23,350 nucleotides of DNA, from positions 1 through 23,350 of the forward strand of contig NZ_BAAAUX010000044.1 in NCBI RefSeq assembly GCF_039534165.1, given 5' to 3'. The DNA is from Saccharopolyspora_D taberi (GTDB lineage: Bacteria > Actinomycetota > Actinomycetes > Mycobacteriales > Pseudonocardiaceae). The translations under genes were made by a program, and so were the position numbers. Positions 17,126-23,350 of the stretch are shown piece by piece. Positions within the stretch are counted from its first letter, which is position 1; every line of letters starts with the position of its first letter. The notes beneath the pieces were generated by a model. The model saw only the letters and a list, made by a program, of their open reading frames with translations. It searched no databases and had not been told where the DNA came from.

Positions 17126-18330
17126 TCGTGTTCTCCCTTGCGGTGACCCGAGATCAGCACGACCGGGTCGGTGGGCTTCAGGCTCGCGGCGCCGTCCTCC
17201 AGCTCCACCAGCCTGCTCGCCGACAGCTGCACGCCGGACACCTCGTACCCGGCGTTGCGCAACGCGTCCCGCGTCGTGCCGACGCGGTCCAGCGCCGCGA
17301 GCGCCACGACGACCCGAGTCGCCCCGGCGTGCGCGCAGGCGGTGACGACGTCGGCTCCGCCGCCTCCGACGAAGATCGAGTCCGGCCGGGGCAGCTCCCG
17401 CAGCGCCTGCGGCGCGGCGCCCTCGGCGACCCGGACGTCCACCCCGTGCCCGGCGGCGTTGGTGATCAACCGCACGACCTGCGCCTCGTCGGACTCCACC
17501 GCGATGCTCGCCGCGCCCAGCCGGGCGCACTCCACGGCGACCGAACCGGACCCGGCGCCCACGTCCCACACCAGCGTCCCCGGCCGGGGCGCGAGCTTGG
17601 CCAGCGCCACCGCGCGGACCTCCGACGAGGTCAGCATCCCGTCCCGGTGCGAGAACTCGTCCTCGTGCAGCGCCCACCCGGACTCCGGCGGCAGCGGCTC
17701 GCCGCCGGCGAACCAGCTGCGCCGCGGCACCGCGTCCGGCTCGGCCAGGCAGAGCACCACGTTCGGCTCCCGCCAGGTCCGGCGCGCGGCCTCGGCCGGG
17801 TCGACCGTGGTGACCGCTTCGTTCGGGCCGCCGAGGTCCTCGCCGACGATCAGCGTCCGCCGCCAGCCCTCCAGCCCGGACCCGAGCTGCGCGGGCCCCG
17901 CACCGCGCGCGCTGAGCACCACGACGGCGGGACGCGCGCGGCACACGTTGAGCGCGGCGCCGATGTCACCGCCCTGCGGCGAGATCACCGCGACGTCGTC
18001 CCACGACCGCCCGGCGCGCGCCATCAGCTGCTGCACGCTGGAAGCACCGGGCAGCACCCCGCAGCGCACGCCGTGCTCGCGCAGCGTGCGGACGACGCCG
18101 AAGAACCCCGGGTCGCCCGAGGCGAAGACGACCGCGTGCTCGTCGCCGCTGAGCGCCGCGAGCGCGTTGAGCGCGGGCTGGAACGGGCCCAGCTCCAGCC
18201 TGCGGGCGTGTTCGGGGGCGTGCGCGTCCAGGTGCCGCCGCGCGCCGACGACGAGTCTGGCCGAGGCGAGCGCTTCGGCGCTGCCCTCCGGCAGCGGCCC
18301 GCCGTCGATCCCGATCACCGTGACTGACAC
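17122..18330 (-). CDS. cobL: CobL paralogue (CbiE-CbiT type), copy 2
   Basis: A 402-residue second CobL. The N-terminal CbiE half begins VSVTVIGIDGG and has FASGDPGFFGVV and LPGASSVQQLMARAG. The C-terminal CbiT half starts MLTSSEVRAVALAKLAP, with the SAM loop VWDVGAGSGSVAVECAR and DSIFVGGGGADV. It differs clearly from the copy at 886-2100. It has GDPGFFG where copy 1 has GDPMFYG, and no IEW after the SAM loop. It may serve the branch that includes CbiG and CbiD, or it may be a redundant survivor of a merged cluster. GTG 18330 is preferred because GAGG lies eight bases upstream and the family start follows directly. It is coupled to cbiG by ATGA, and 78 bp separate it from the SnoaL-like gene. 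Confidence 0.9.
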   Translation of the reverse strand: MSVTVIGIDGGPLPEGSAEALASARLVVGARRHLDAHAPEHARRLELGPFQPALNALAALSGDEHAVVFASGDPGFFGVVRTLREHGVRCGVLPGASSVQQLMARAGRSWDDVAVISPQGGDIGAALNVCRARPAVVVLSARGAGPAQLGSGLEGWRRTLIVGEDLGGPNEAVTTVDPAEAARRTWREPNVVLCLAEPDAVPRRSWFAGGEPLPPESGWALHEDEFSHRDGMLTSSEVRAVALAKLAPRPGTLVWDVGAGSGSVAVECARLGAASIAVESDEAQVVRLITNAAGHGVDVRVAEGAAPQALRELPRPDSIFVGGGGADVVTACAHAGATRVVVALAALDRVGTTRDALRNAGYEVSGVQLSASRLVELEDGAASLKPTDPVVLISGHRKGEHE

Positions 18331-18408
18331 GTCACCCACCTCGCCTCGCTCGTCGTCCTGCGGGCACAAGTCCATCACGGGCGCCGCGGGCGGATGAGAC
18401 GTGCCGCC

Positions 18409-18789
18409 TCAATCCGGCCGGTACGACTTCTCCGGCCAGAACGGCCATTCCTCGAACCAGCCGCACCGCCCGTCCGGCGCGAGCCGCACGATCCACAGGT
18501 CGCGGTACTCCTGGTCCACCGGCTCGCCGTAGCCGACCTCCACCCGCACGACCCCGACATCGCCGTCGACGGCCACGATCTCGCTGCTCATCCGGAAGAT
18601 CTCGTCGGCGCCTTCGCGCTGTTCCTCCCACATGCGCGCGATCTCGGGAAGTCCGGTCACCTGCTCCCAGTAGGGCGACTGCCGGTAGACCGCGTCCTCG
18701 GTGAAGATCTCCGCGAGGACGTCGGTTCCCGGAGTGCGCCAGGCGCGCTCGTAGGCGGCCACCCAGGCGCGCAGTTCGTCTCGGTCCAT
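18409..18789 (-). CDS. SnoaL/NTF2-like small protein
   Basis: A 126-residue protein with the cone-fold pattern of the NTF2/SnoaL family. It has an N-terminal helix pair (DELRAWVAAYERAWRTPGTD), FTEDAVYRQSPYWEQVTGLP, a helix with MWEEQREGADEIF, then beta strands (VVRVEVGYGEP, DLWIVRLAPDGRCGWFEEWP). Members range from cyclases and isomerases to binding proteins, so no reaction can be assigned. It lies in the same strand and spacing as the cob genes around it (36 bp after the cobM paralogue, 78 bp before the cobL paralogue), so it is probably co-expressed with them. I see no clear ribosome site before the ATG at 18789. Confidence 0.8.
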   Translation of the reverse strand: MDRDELRAWVAAYERAWRTPGTDVLAEIFTEDAVYRQSPYWEQVTGLPEIARMWEEQREGADEIFRMSSEIVAVDGDVGVVRVEVGYGEPVDQEYRDLWIVRLAPDGRCGWFEEWPFWPEKSYRPD

Positions 18790-18825
18790 GCCGACGAGAG
18801 TCGCACCGCGCGGCGCTTCCCGCAG

Positions 18826-20187
18826 TTACGAGGTGCTCTTCTTGTCGGACGCGGTCTTGCGCTTGGCCTGCGTGGTCTTGGCAGTGGTGGACTTCGTCGT
18901 CTTGGCCTTGGCCCGCGACTTGACCGGCGCCTTGGCGGTGGCCTGCTCGGTTCCGGTGCGGCGGGCCGCGGAAGTGGCCGCCCTGCGGGGCTTCGGCGCG
19001 GGCTCCTCTGCCTGCTGCGCCGGGGCCTGCTCGGCCTGCTGCGGAGCGGGCTGCTGCGCCGGGGCCTGCTCGGCCTGGTGCGGAGCGGGCTGCTGCGCCG
19101 GGGCCTGCTCGGCCTGCTGCGCCGGGGCCTCCGCTGCCTGCCGCGGAGCTGCCTGCGGCACCGGGGCCTGCTGCGGTGCCTCGGTGGTGTTCGGCGGCGG
19201 TGCGACCTCTTCGGTCTGCTGCGCCGGAACGGCGATCTCCTCGGCGTCGACGAACAGGTCCGGCTGTTCGGCGCCGGGCTGCGGGGCGGGCGCGGGCTTG
19301 GCCCGCCCACCGCGGGCGGTCTCCTGCCAGCTGCGGACCGCCCACCACGCGACGTCCGATCCGGGCTGGTCCGGCTTCGCTCCGTCCTTGGCCGACCGGC
19401 GGACGACCTCCGGGCGGCGGTAGGCGTGGAAGTGGCCGGCCGGGTAGTTGCGCCCGCGCCGGGTGGTCTCCTGCAACGCCCGGCCGACGATGAACAGCGC
19501 GTTGCGCCACAGCCGGTGCTGCTTGACCGCCTGCGCCAGCTCACCGATCGTCGTGCGCACCAGCAGCTCGTCCGGCCAGCTCACCTTGTGCGCGATCAGC
19601 ACCGGGACGTCGTCGGTGTAGCCGCCCGCGCGCAGCTCGTCGGCCAGCTGACCGGCCCGCGCCGCCGAGAGCAGCACCGCCATCGTGGTGCCGTGCCGGG
19701 CGAACTCGCGCACCCGCTCGCGCTCGGGCATCGGCGGCTGCCCGCCCTCCAGCCGGGTCAGCACCACCGACTGCGCGACCTCGGGAACGGTCAGCTCGCG
19801 CCCGGCCGCGGCGGCAGCGGCGCTGAAGGTGCCCACCCCGGGCACGATCTCGACCTCCAGCTCCATCCGCGTGCAGGCGTCGTACTGCTCCTGCACCGCG
19901 CCCCACAGCGCCGGGTCGCCCGCGTGCACCCGCGCGACGCGGAGCCGGTCGCGCTCGGCGCGGCGGTAGATCTCCACGGCTTCCTCGTGGGTCAGCCGCG
20001 AGGAGTCGACGAGCTCGGCGTCCTGGCGCGCGTGCTCCTGGACGCACTCCGGCGCGACCAGGCTCGCGGTCCACACCACGATGTCGGCCTCGGCGATCCG
20101 GCGCGCGCCGCGCACGGTGATCAGGTCGGCCGCACCGGGTCCGGCACCGACGAACGAGACCCGACCCGGGTGTGTTTCAGGAATCAT
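18826..20187 (-). CDS. cobM: CobM paralogue with Ala/Gln/Pro repeat and basic C-terminal tail
   Basis: Residues 1 to about 245 form a precorrin-4 C11-methyltransferase: VSFVGAGPGAADLITVRGAR, TASLVAPECV, VHAGDPALWGAVQEQYD, VPGVGTFSAAAAAAG and ALFIVGRALQE. The enzyme usually ends near 250, but this protein has 453 residues. The extension has a linker with AGHFHAYRRPEVVRRS and WWAVRSWQE, then about 80 residues rich in Ala, Gln, Pro and Glu with a 13-residue repeat (AEQAPAQQPAPxQ). The last ~55 residues are very basic: about 17 Lys/Arg against two acidic, with many Thr and Ala. Such a tail resembles histone H1-like or HupB tails, which bind nucleic acid; the role here is unknown. ATG 20187 was chosen over the TTG at 20193; neither has a good ribosome site. 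Confidence 0.9.
   Translation of the reverse strand: MIPETHPGRVSFVGAGPGAADLITVRGARRIAEADIVVWTASLVAPECVQEHARQDAELVDSSRLTHEEAVEIYRRAERDRLRVARVHAGDPALWGAVQEQYDACTRMELEVEIVPGVGTFSAAAAAAGRELTVPEVAQSVVLTRLEGGQPPMPERERVREFARHGTTMAVLLSAARAGQLADELRAGGYTDDVPVLIAHKVSWPDELLVRTTIGELAQAVKQHRLWRNALFIVGRALQETTRRGRNYPAGHFHAYRRPEVVRRSAKDGAKPDQPGSDVAWWAVRSWQETARGGRAKPAPAPQPGAEQPDLFVDAEEIAVPAQQTEEVAPPPNTTEAPQQAPVPQAAPRQAAEAPAQQAEQAPAQQPAPHQAEQAPAQQPAPQQAEQAPAQQAEEPAPKPRRAATSAARRTGTEQATAKAPVKSRAKAKTTKSTTAKTTQAKRKTASDKKSTS
19024..19120 (-). repeat. In-frame 39-bp tandem repeat in the cobM paralogue
   Basis: Two full 39-bp units (19024-19062 and 19063-19101) differ by one base, and a third is partial to 19120. They encode the 13-residue Ala/Gln/Pro repeat. 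As with the repeats in cobH and the permease, the unit is a multiple of 3. Confidence 0.85.
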
Positions 20188-20281
20188 GTCCAACCAATCG
20201 CAAGACGTGCCAACCGATGTTCGGCGCAGCGGGTGTGGAGCCGCCCTCGCGGACCTTGACCGTACCGGTTGATCCCGGTCG
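20188..20281 (-). other. Leader region of the cobM paralogue
   Basis: The 129-bp gap between cobB and the cobM paralogue is wider than the near-overlaps elsewhere in the series. Apart from the hairpin at its right end I see two copies of AT(C/T)GGTTGG on the minus strand before the ATG. I see no B12 box and no convincing -35/-10 pair. An internal promoter is possible but not supported. Confidence 0.3.
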
Positions 20282-20321
20282 CGTGATCGAGGTGGTCACC
20301 TCCAGCGCCACCGCGATCACG
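20282..20321 (-). terminator. 14-bp hairpin overlapping the cobB stop
   Basis: CGTGATCGAGGTGG (20282-20295) pairs with CCACCGCGATCACG (20308-20321) with one mismatch around a 12-base loop. It covers the cobB stop codon (20317-20319) and lies before the cobM paralogue. A partial terminator or an RNA-stability element would separate expression of cobO-cobB from the genes downstream. No T-run. Confidence 0.5.
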
Positions 20322-21705
20322 TGCCGTGACCTGCTGCTCCGTTCCGGTGGCGCAACGCTTCCACGAACCGGCTAATTGCTTCCGGTTGCCCGGCGGGGTG
20401 GGTGTGCAAGTAGGACGCGTGCACCCCGCCCTGGACGAAGCCCTCGGCCACGACGCCGCCCGCCCGCCACCGCCACGCCGGGCGGGCACCGCTGCCCGGA
20501 TCCAGGACGGTGCGGTGGAATTCGTGCCCGCTGACCCGGTTTCCCTCGGCGAACGAAGGGGAATCGGCCGCGGCGACCGCGTCCCGGTAGCCGAGCGTGA
20601 GCCTCGGCGACATCTCGGCGCGCGCGCCGAGCACCCCGCACATCGGGTGCTCGTCGAGCGACTCCGCCAGGTACAGCAGCCCGCCGCACTCCGCGTGCAC
20701 CGGCGCCCCGGACTCGGCGAAAGCCGCGATTTCCTTGCGCAGCAAGGAGTTCGCCGACAGCTCCGCCGCGTGCTGCTCGGGGAAACCGCCCGGCAGCACG
20801 AGTCCGGCGGTGCGTTCCGGCAGCAGCTCGTCCCGCAGCGGGTCGAGCACCGCGACCTCCGCACCGGCCGCCTCCAGCAGCTCCACGTGCTCGGCGTAGC
20901 CGAAGGTGAAGGCGGCGCCACCGGCCACCGCGACCACCGGCCGGCCCGGCCCGCGTTCGACCTCGGCGCCCGGATCCCACCGGTCGCCGTCCAGCGGCGG
21001 CGCGGATTTCGCAAGCGCCACAACCGAATCCAGGTCCACCGACCGCTCCACCGCCTCGGCCATCGCCGACACCGCGCGGCTCGCCTGCGGGCCGTGCTCG
21101 GCGGCGGTGACGAGCCCGAGGTGGCGCGATGGGACCTCCAGGCCGTCCGTGCGCGGCAGCGCGCCGAGCACCGCGAGCCCGGCCGCGTCGGCGGCTTCGC
21201 GGAGGACTTCCTCGTGCCGGGCGGAGCCGACCCGGTTGAGGATCACACCACCGATCCGGACGCCCGGCTGGAAGCTCCGGAAACCGTGCAGCAGCGCGGC
21301 CAGGCTCTGGCTCTGCCCCCTGGCGTCGACCACGAGCACCACGGGCGCGTCCAGCAGCCCGGCGACGTGCGCGGTGGACCCGAACGCCGGACCGTCGGCA
21401 CCGGTGCCGATGCGGCCGTCGAACAGGCCCATCACGCCTTCGACCACGGACAGGTCCGCGTCCGCGCTGCCGTGGTGGAACAGCGGCAGGATCCGCTGCT
21501 CCCCCACCAGAACCGGGTCGAGGTTGCGCGCCGGGCGGCCGGCGGCCACCCGGTGGTATCCGGGGTCGATGTAGTCGGGACCGACCTTGAACGGCGCCAC
21601 CCGCGCGGACCGGCGGCGCAGCGCGGCCAGCAGCCCGGTCGCGACCGTGGTCTTGCCGTGCCCCGACCCGGGGGCTGCGACGACCAGCCTCGGCGCCGGC
21701 GTCAC
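20317..21705 (-). CDS. cobB: Hydrogenobyrinate a,c-diamide synthase
   Basis: CobB uses glutamine and ATP to amidate the a and c side chains of hydrogenobyrinate (or cobyrinate). It has about 462 residues, normal length. The N-terminal ATP part has VVAAPGSGHGKTTVATGL, VGPDYIDPGYH and VEGVMGLFDGR. The C-terminal glutamine amidotransferase part has VLPGGFPEQHAAEL, the catalytic Cys in HAECGGLLYL (near 338) and SGHEFHRT with the partner His. The start is GTG 21705 (GTGA overlap with the cobO stop) or the adjacent in-frame GTG 21708, whose AAGGG lies six bases upstream. They differ by one residue. Its product is the CobN substrate. Confidence 0.96.
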   Translation of the reverse strand: MTPAPRLVVAAPGSGHGKTTVATGLLAALRRRSARVAPFKVGPDYIDPGYHRVAAGRPARNLDPVLVGEQRILPLFHHGSADADLSVVEGVMGLFDGRIGTGADGPAFGSTAHVAGLLDAPVVLVVDARGQSQSLAALLHGFRSFQPGVRIGGVILNRVGSARHEEVLREAADAAGLAVLGALPRTDGLEVPSRHLGLVTAAEHGPQASRAVSAMAEAVERSVDLDSVVALAKSAPPLDGDRWDPGAEVERGPGRPVVAVAGGAAFTFGYAEHVELLEAAGAEVAVLDPLRDELLPERTAGLVLPGGFPEQHAAELSANSLLRKEIAAFAESGAPVHAECGGLLYLAESLDEHPMCGVLGARAEMSPRLTLGYRDAVAAADSPSFAEGNRVSGHEFHRTVLDPGSGARPAWRWRAGGVVAEGFVQGGVHASYLHTHPAGQPEAISRFVEALRHRNGAAGHGT

Positions 21706-22316
21706 CACTCGATGCCCTTCTGGCCCTTCTGCCCGGCGTCCATCGGGTGCTTGACCTTGGTGGTCTCCATGACCAGGTCGGCGGCGTCGATCAGCGCCTG
21801 CGGCGCGTACCGGCCGGTGATCACGACGTGCTGGTGCCCGGGGCGGTCGCGCAGCGCGGCCACGACCTCGTCCACGTCGACCCAGCCCCAGTGCATCGGG
21901 TAGGTGAACTCGTCGAGCACGTAGAGCCCGTGCCGCTGCTCGGAGATCCGGCGCGCGATCTCCCGCCAGCCCTCCAGCGCGGCGGCGGCGTGGTCCTCCT
22001 CGGTGCCCTGCTTGCGGGCCCACGACCAGCCCTCGCCCATCTTGTGCCACTCGACGGGGCCGCCCTGGCCGGTCTGCTCGTGCAGGTCGCCGAGCGCGCG
22101 GAACGCGGTCTCCTCGCCGACCCGCCACTTCGCGGACTTGACGAACTGGAAGACCCCGATCGACCAGCCCTGGTTCCAGCCGCGCAGCGCCATCCCGAAC
22201 GCCGCGGTCGACTTGCCCTTCATCTCACCGGTGTGCACCACGAGCAGCGGCCGGTTCCGTCGCTGCCGGGTGGTCAGTCCGTCGGCCGGCACTGTCGAAG
22301 GCTGTCCCTGAGGCAT
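21702..22316 (-). CDS. cobO: Cob(I)yrinic acid a,c-diamide adenosyltransferase
   Basis: CobO (BtuR/CobA family) adds the 5'-deoxyadenosyl group from ATP to the reduced cobalt corrinoid. It has 204 residues, the usual length. The P-loop is HTGEMKGKSTAAFG (GEMKGKST at residues 30-37). FQFVKSAKWRVGEE, EWHKMGEGWSW and YVLDEFTYPMHWGWVDVDEV follow, as does VITGRYAPQALIDAADLV. It ends GQKGQKGIEW, typical of the family. The ATG at 22316 has only a weak G-rich stretch upstream, and a 9-bp hairpin lies in the leader. It is coupled to cobB by a GTGA overlap. Confidence 0.96.
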   Translation of the reverse strand: MPQGQPSTVPADGLTTRQRRNRPLLVVHTGEMKGKSTAAFGMALRGWNQGWSIGVFQFVKSAKWRVGEETAFRALGDLHEQTGQGGPVEWHKMGEGWSWARKQGTEEDHAAAALEGWREIARRISEQRHGLYVLDEFTYPMHWGWVDVDEVVAALRDRPGHQHVVITGRYAPQALIDAADLVMETTKVKHPMDAGQKGQKGIEW

Positions 22317-22329
22317 GCCCCGACCCTAA

Positions 22330-22398
22330 GGGACTCCGAAGCGGCAGGACCGCTTCGGTCCCGCAGCGAGAGGGCGCCTGAGGTTCCGCCACCGGACC
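22330..22398 (-). repeat. Dispersed repeat copy D with hairpin in the cobO leader
   Basis: On the minus strand GGTGGCGGAACCTCAGGCGC begins the element, followed by a CTCGCTGCGGGACC stretch and a hairpin. CCGAAGCGG (22336-22344) and CCGCTTCGG (22350-22358) pair perfectly around CAGGA, with GGGA/TCCC (22330-22333, 22359-22362) extending the stem after a 2-base bulge. The first part matches copy C near 15811-15830 and, more loosely, copies A and B. It ends 13 bases before the cobO start. It may affect cobO translation or be a passenger repeat. Confidence 0.55.
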
Positions 22399-22432
22399 AC
22401 TCACGCGAAACGACCCGCTCACAGCAAGCATT

Positions 22433-22483
22433 AAAAAGGCCCTCGCACTCAACCGACCTGGGGGTCGTCGGGAGCGCGAGGGC
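22433..22483 (-). terminator. Intrinsic terminator after the chlD-like gene
   Basis: On the minus strand GCCCTCGC (22483-22476) pairs with GCGAGGGC (22446-22439). GCTC/GAGT and an inner CCGAC/GTCGG stem extend the hairpin, and CTTTTT follows (T-run 22437-22433). It is the only hairpin in the window with a proper T-run. It lies 103 bases after the chlD-like stop and before cobO, so cobO-cobB probably have their own promoter between 22317 and 22432. Confidence 0.8.
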
Positions 22484-22492
22484 ACTTTGCGG

Positions 22493-22517
22493 GTCCACCC
22501 CTGGGGGTCAGGTGGAC
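22493..22517. other. 7-bp inverted repeat between chlD-like gene and terminator
   Basis: GTCCACC (22493-22499) and GGTGGAC (22511-22517) are perfect complements around an 11-base loop. It could be a second arm of the terminator region or an RNA processing site. I looked for a B12 box in 22317-22585 and saw none. Confidence 0.35.
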
Positions 22518-22585
22518 GGGATCACCGTACCAACCGGTCGGCAGCCGCTGTCCCCGCCATCGGAGATCTCGTAACCAAAACGAAA

Positions 22586-23350
22586 TCAAGCGGCCGTCGA
22601 ACGGTCACCTCGGATTGCGCGCACCACACCCGCGACGTTGTCCGCCGACAGCTCCTCCAGCCGAAGGCTCGGTGCCTGGAGGGCCACCCCGAGCCGTCCG
22701 GCCAGGCCGAGCCGGACGTGCCCGCTCTCGCAGTCGACCACCACCGACGCCACGCCTTCGGCGGCGATCAGCCCGGCCGCGCGCAGCGCGTCGTCGACCG
22801 CGCGCCGGGCGCGTCCATCCACATCGGACTTCAGCGGGACGGTGGCCCGGCCGTCGGTGAGCAGCACCAGCAGCGGGCGGCGACGGGCGTCGCGGGTGCG
22901 TTCCGTGGTGATCACCTTGCGCGCCTTGAGCAATCCGTCCGCCAGCGGCGTGCGGCCACCGGTCCGCAGCCGCCGCATCCGGGTCGCCGCAGCGTCCACA
23001 GAGGACGTCGGTGGGAGCGCGACCTCGGCCGAGTCACCGCGGAAGGTGATCACGCCGACCTTGTCCCGGCGCTGGTAGGCGTCCCGCAGCAACGACAGCA
23101 CCGCGCCGCTGACCGCCGACATCCGCTCGCGCGCCGCCATCGAGCCGGACGCGTCGACCACGAACAGCACCAGGTTCCCCTCACGGCCCTCCCGGACCGC
23201 GTGCCGCAGATCGTGCTTGCGCAGCACCAGTCCCGGACCGCTGCGCCCGCGCGCCCGCTGGTGCACCGCCGCGGCGGCCAGCGTCGCGGGCAGGTGGATC
23301 CCGTGCCCCTCCGCGGTCGCCGCCCGCACCGCCCGCCCGCTGCGCGAGCG
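22586..23350 (-). CDS. ChlD-like VWA subunit of a cobalt/magnesium-type chelatase (3' part only)
   Basis: The reading frame is open to the window edge; 254 residues of the C-terminal part are visible. The von Willebrand A domain is clear: the MIDAS motif VVDASGSMAARERMSAVSG, then GVITFRGDSAEVALPPTSS, RLRTGGRTPLADGLLKAR and LVLLTDGRA. Before it come HGIHLPATLAAAAVHQRARG and LVLRKHDLRHAVREGREGN, typical of ChlD/BchD and of the actinobacterial ChlI-ChlD fusions that serve as partner of CobN. The AAA part, if present, lies outside. A terminator follows the stop, so it is the last gene of its transcript. The role as the CobN motor partner is inferred from family and neighbours. Confidence 0.88.
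   Translation of the reverse strand, partial: RSRSGRAVRAATAEGHGIHLPATLAAAAVHQRARGRSGPGLVLRKHDLRHAVREGREGNLVLFVVDASGSMAARERMSAVSGAVLSLLRDAYQRRDKVGVITFRGDSAEVALPPTSSVDAAATRMRRLRTGGRTPLADGLLKARKVITTERTRDARRRPLLVLLTDGRATVPLKSDVDGRARRAVDDALRAAGLIAAEGVASVVVDCESGHVRLGLAGRLGVALQAPSLRLEELSADNVAGVVRAIRGDRSTAA

Noticed and set aside
20188..20193. TTG start at 20193 for the cobM paralogue
   Set aside because: It would add only two residues, TTG is rarer, and it has no better ribosome site than the ATG at 20187.
18394..20259. Plus-strand frame opposite the cobM paralogue with Leu/Gly/Arg repeats
   Set aside because: The repeats only mirror the tandem DNA repeat of the cobM paralogue. The frame has no family match and the minus-strand gene is clear.
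22317..22585. A third cobalamin riboswitch before cobO
   Set aside because: Neither the GCCACTG core nor a B12 box can be found on either strand.

Overview
The window is about 23 kb of very GC-rich DNA (third codon positions almost all G/C, many GTG starts, GTGA/ATGA start-stop overlaps). It holds most of a cobalamin (vitamin B12) corrin-ring gene cluster from an actinomycete. The gene content, the fused CobI-CobJ, and my memory of similar intergenic repeats suggest Pseudonocardiaceae, perhaps Saccharopolyspora or a relative. That placement is inference.

Layout, left to right. 1-462 is non-coding: a degenerate GC-rich stretch, six exact-length 38-bp tandem repeats, and a strong hairpin. 463-2840 (+) is a short operon: a PPOX-fold protein resembling mycobacterial Rv2074, then cobL and cobM. 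cbiD (-) converges on it. cobK (+) is divergent from cbiD with only 26 bp between starts, and converges with a 13-bp overlap on the cobG-cobH-cobIJ operon (-), whose three genes are joined by 4-bp overlaps. Upstream of cobG and divergent from it, a cobalamin riboswitch and a possible 13-codon leader peptide precede the cobaltochelatase gene cobN (+). Then come a minimal SepF-like gene, a CysG/CobA-type siroheme/precorrin-2 synthase, and a NiCoT cobalt/nickel permease with a second cobalamin riboswitch (all -). A DUF1876 gene (+) separates these from a long minus-strand series: (chlD-like) / cobO - cobB - cobM paralogue - SnoaL/NTF2-like - cobL paralogue - cbiG.

Together the genes cover uroporphyrinogen III to precorrin-2 (cysG/cobA) and the ring methylations (cobI, cobJ, cobM, cobL). 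They also cover oxygen-dependent ring contraction (cobG), reduction (cobK), methylmutase (cobH), a,c-amidation (cobB), cobalt supply (NiCoT), late cobalt insertion (cobN plus the chlD-like partner) and adenosylation (cobO). No cobF is seen; CbiD and CbiG, classically of the anaerobic route, are present beside CobG and CobN. The cluster looks like a mycobacterial-type half (left) joined to a Streptomyces-type half (right), with duplicated CobL and CobM and a vestigial CobJ fragment on CbiG.

The most unusual signal is that three cobalamin proteins carry low-complexity extensions built from in-frame tandem DNA repeats. CobH has an N-terminal run of 9-residue repeats. The cobalt permease has an N-terminal run of His-containing hexapeptides. 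The second CobM has a C-terminal Ala/Gln/Pro repeat followed by a very basic Lys/Thr/Ala tail.
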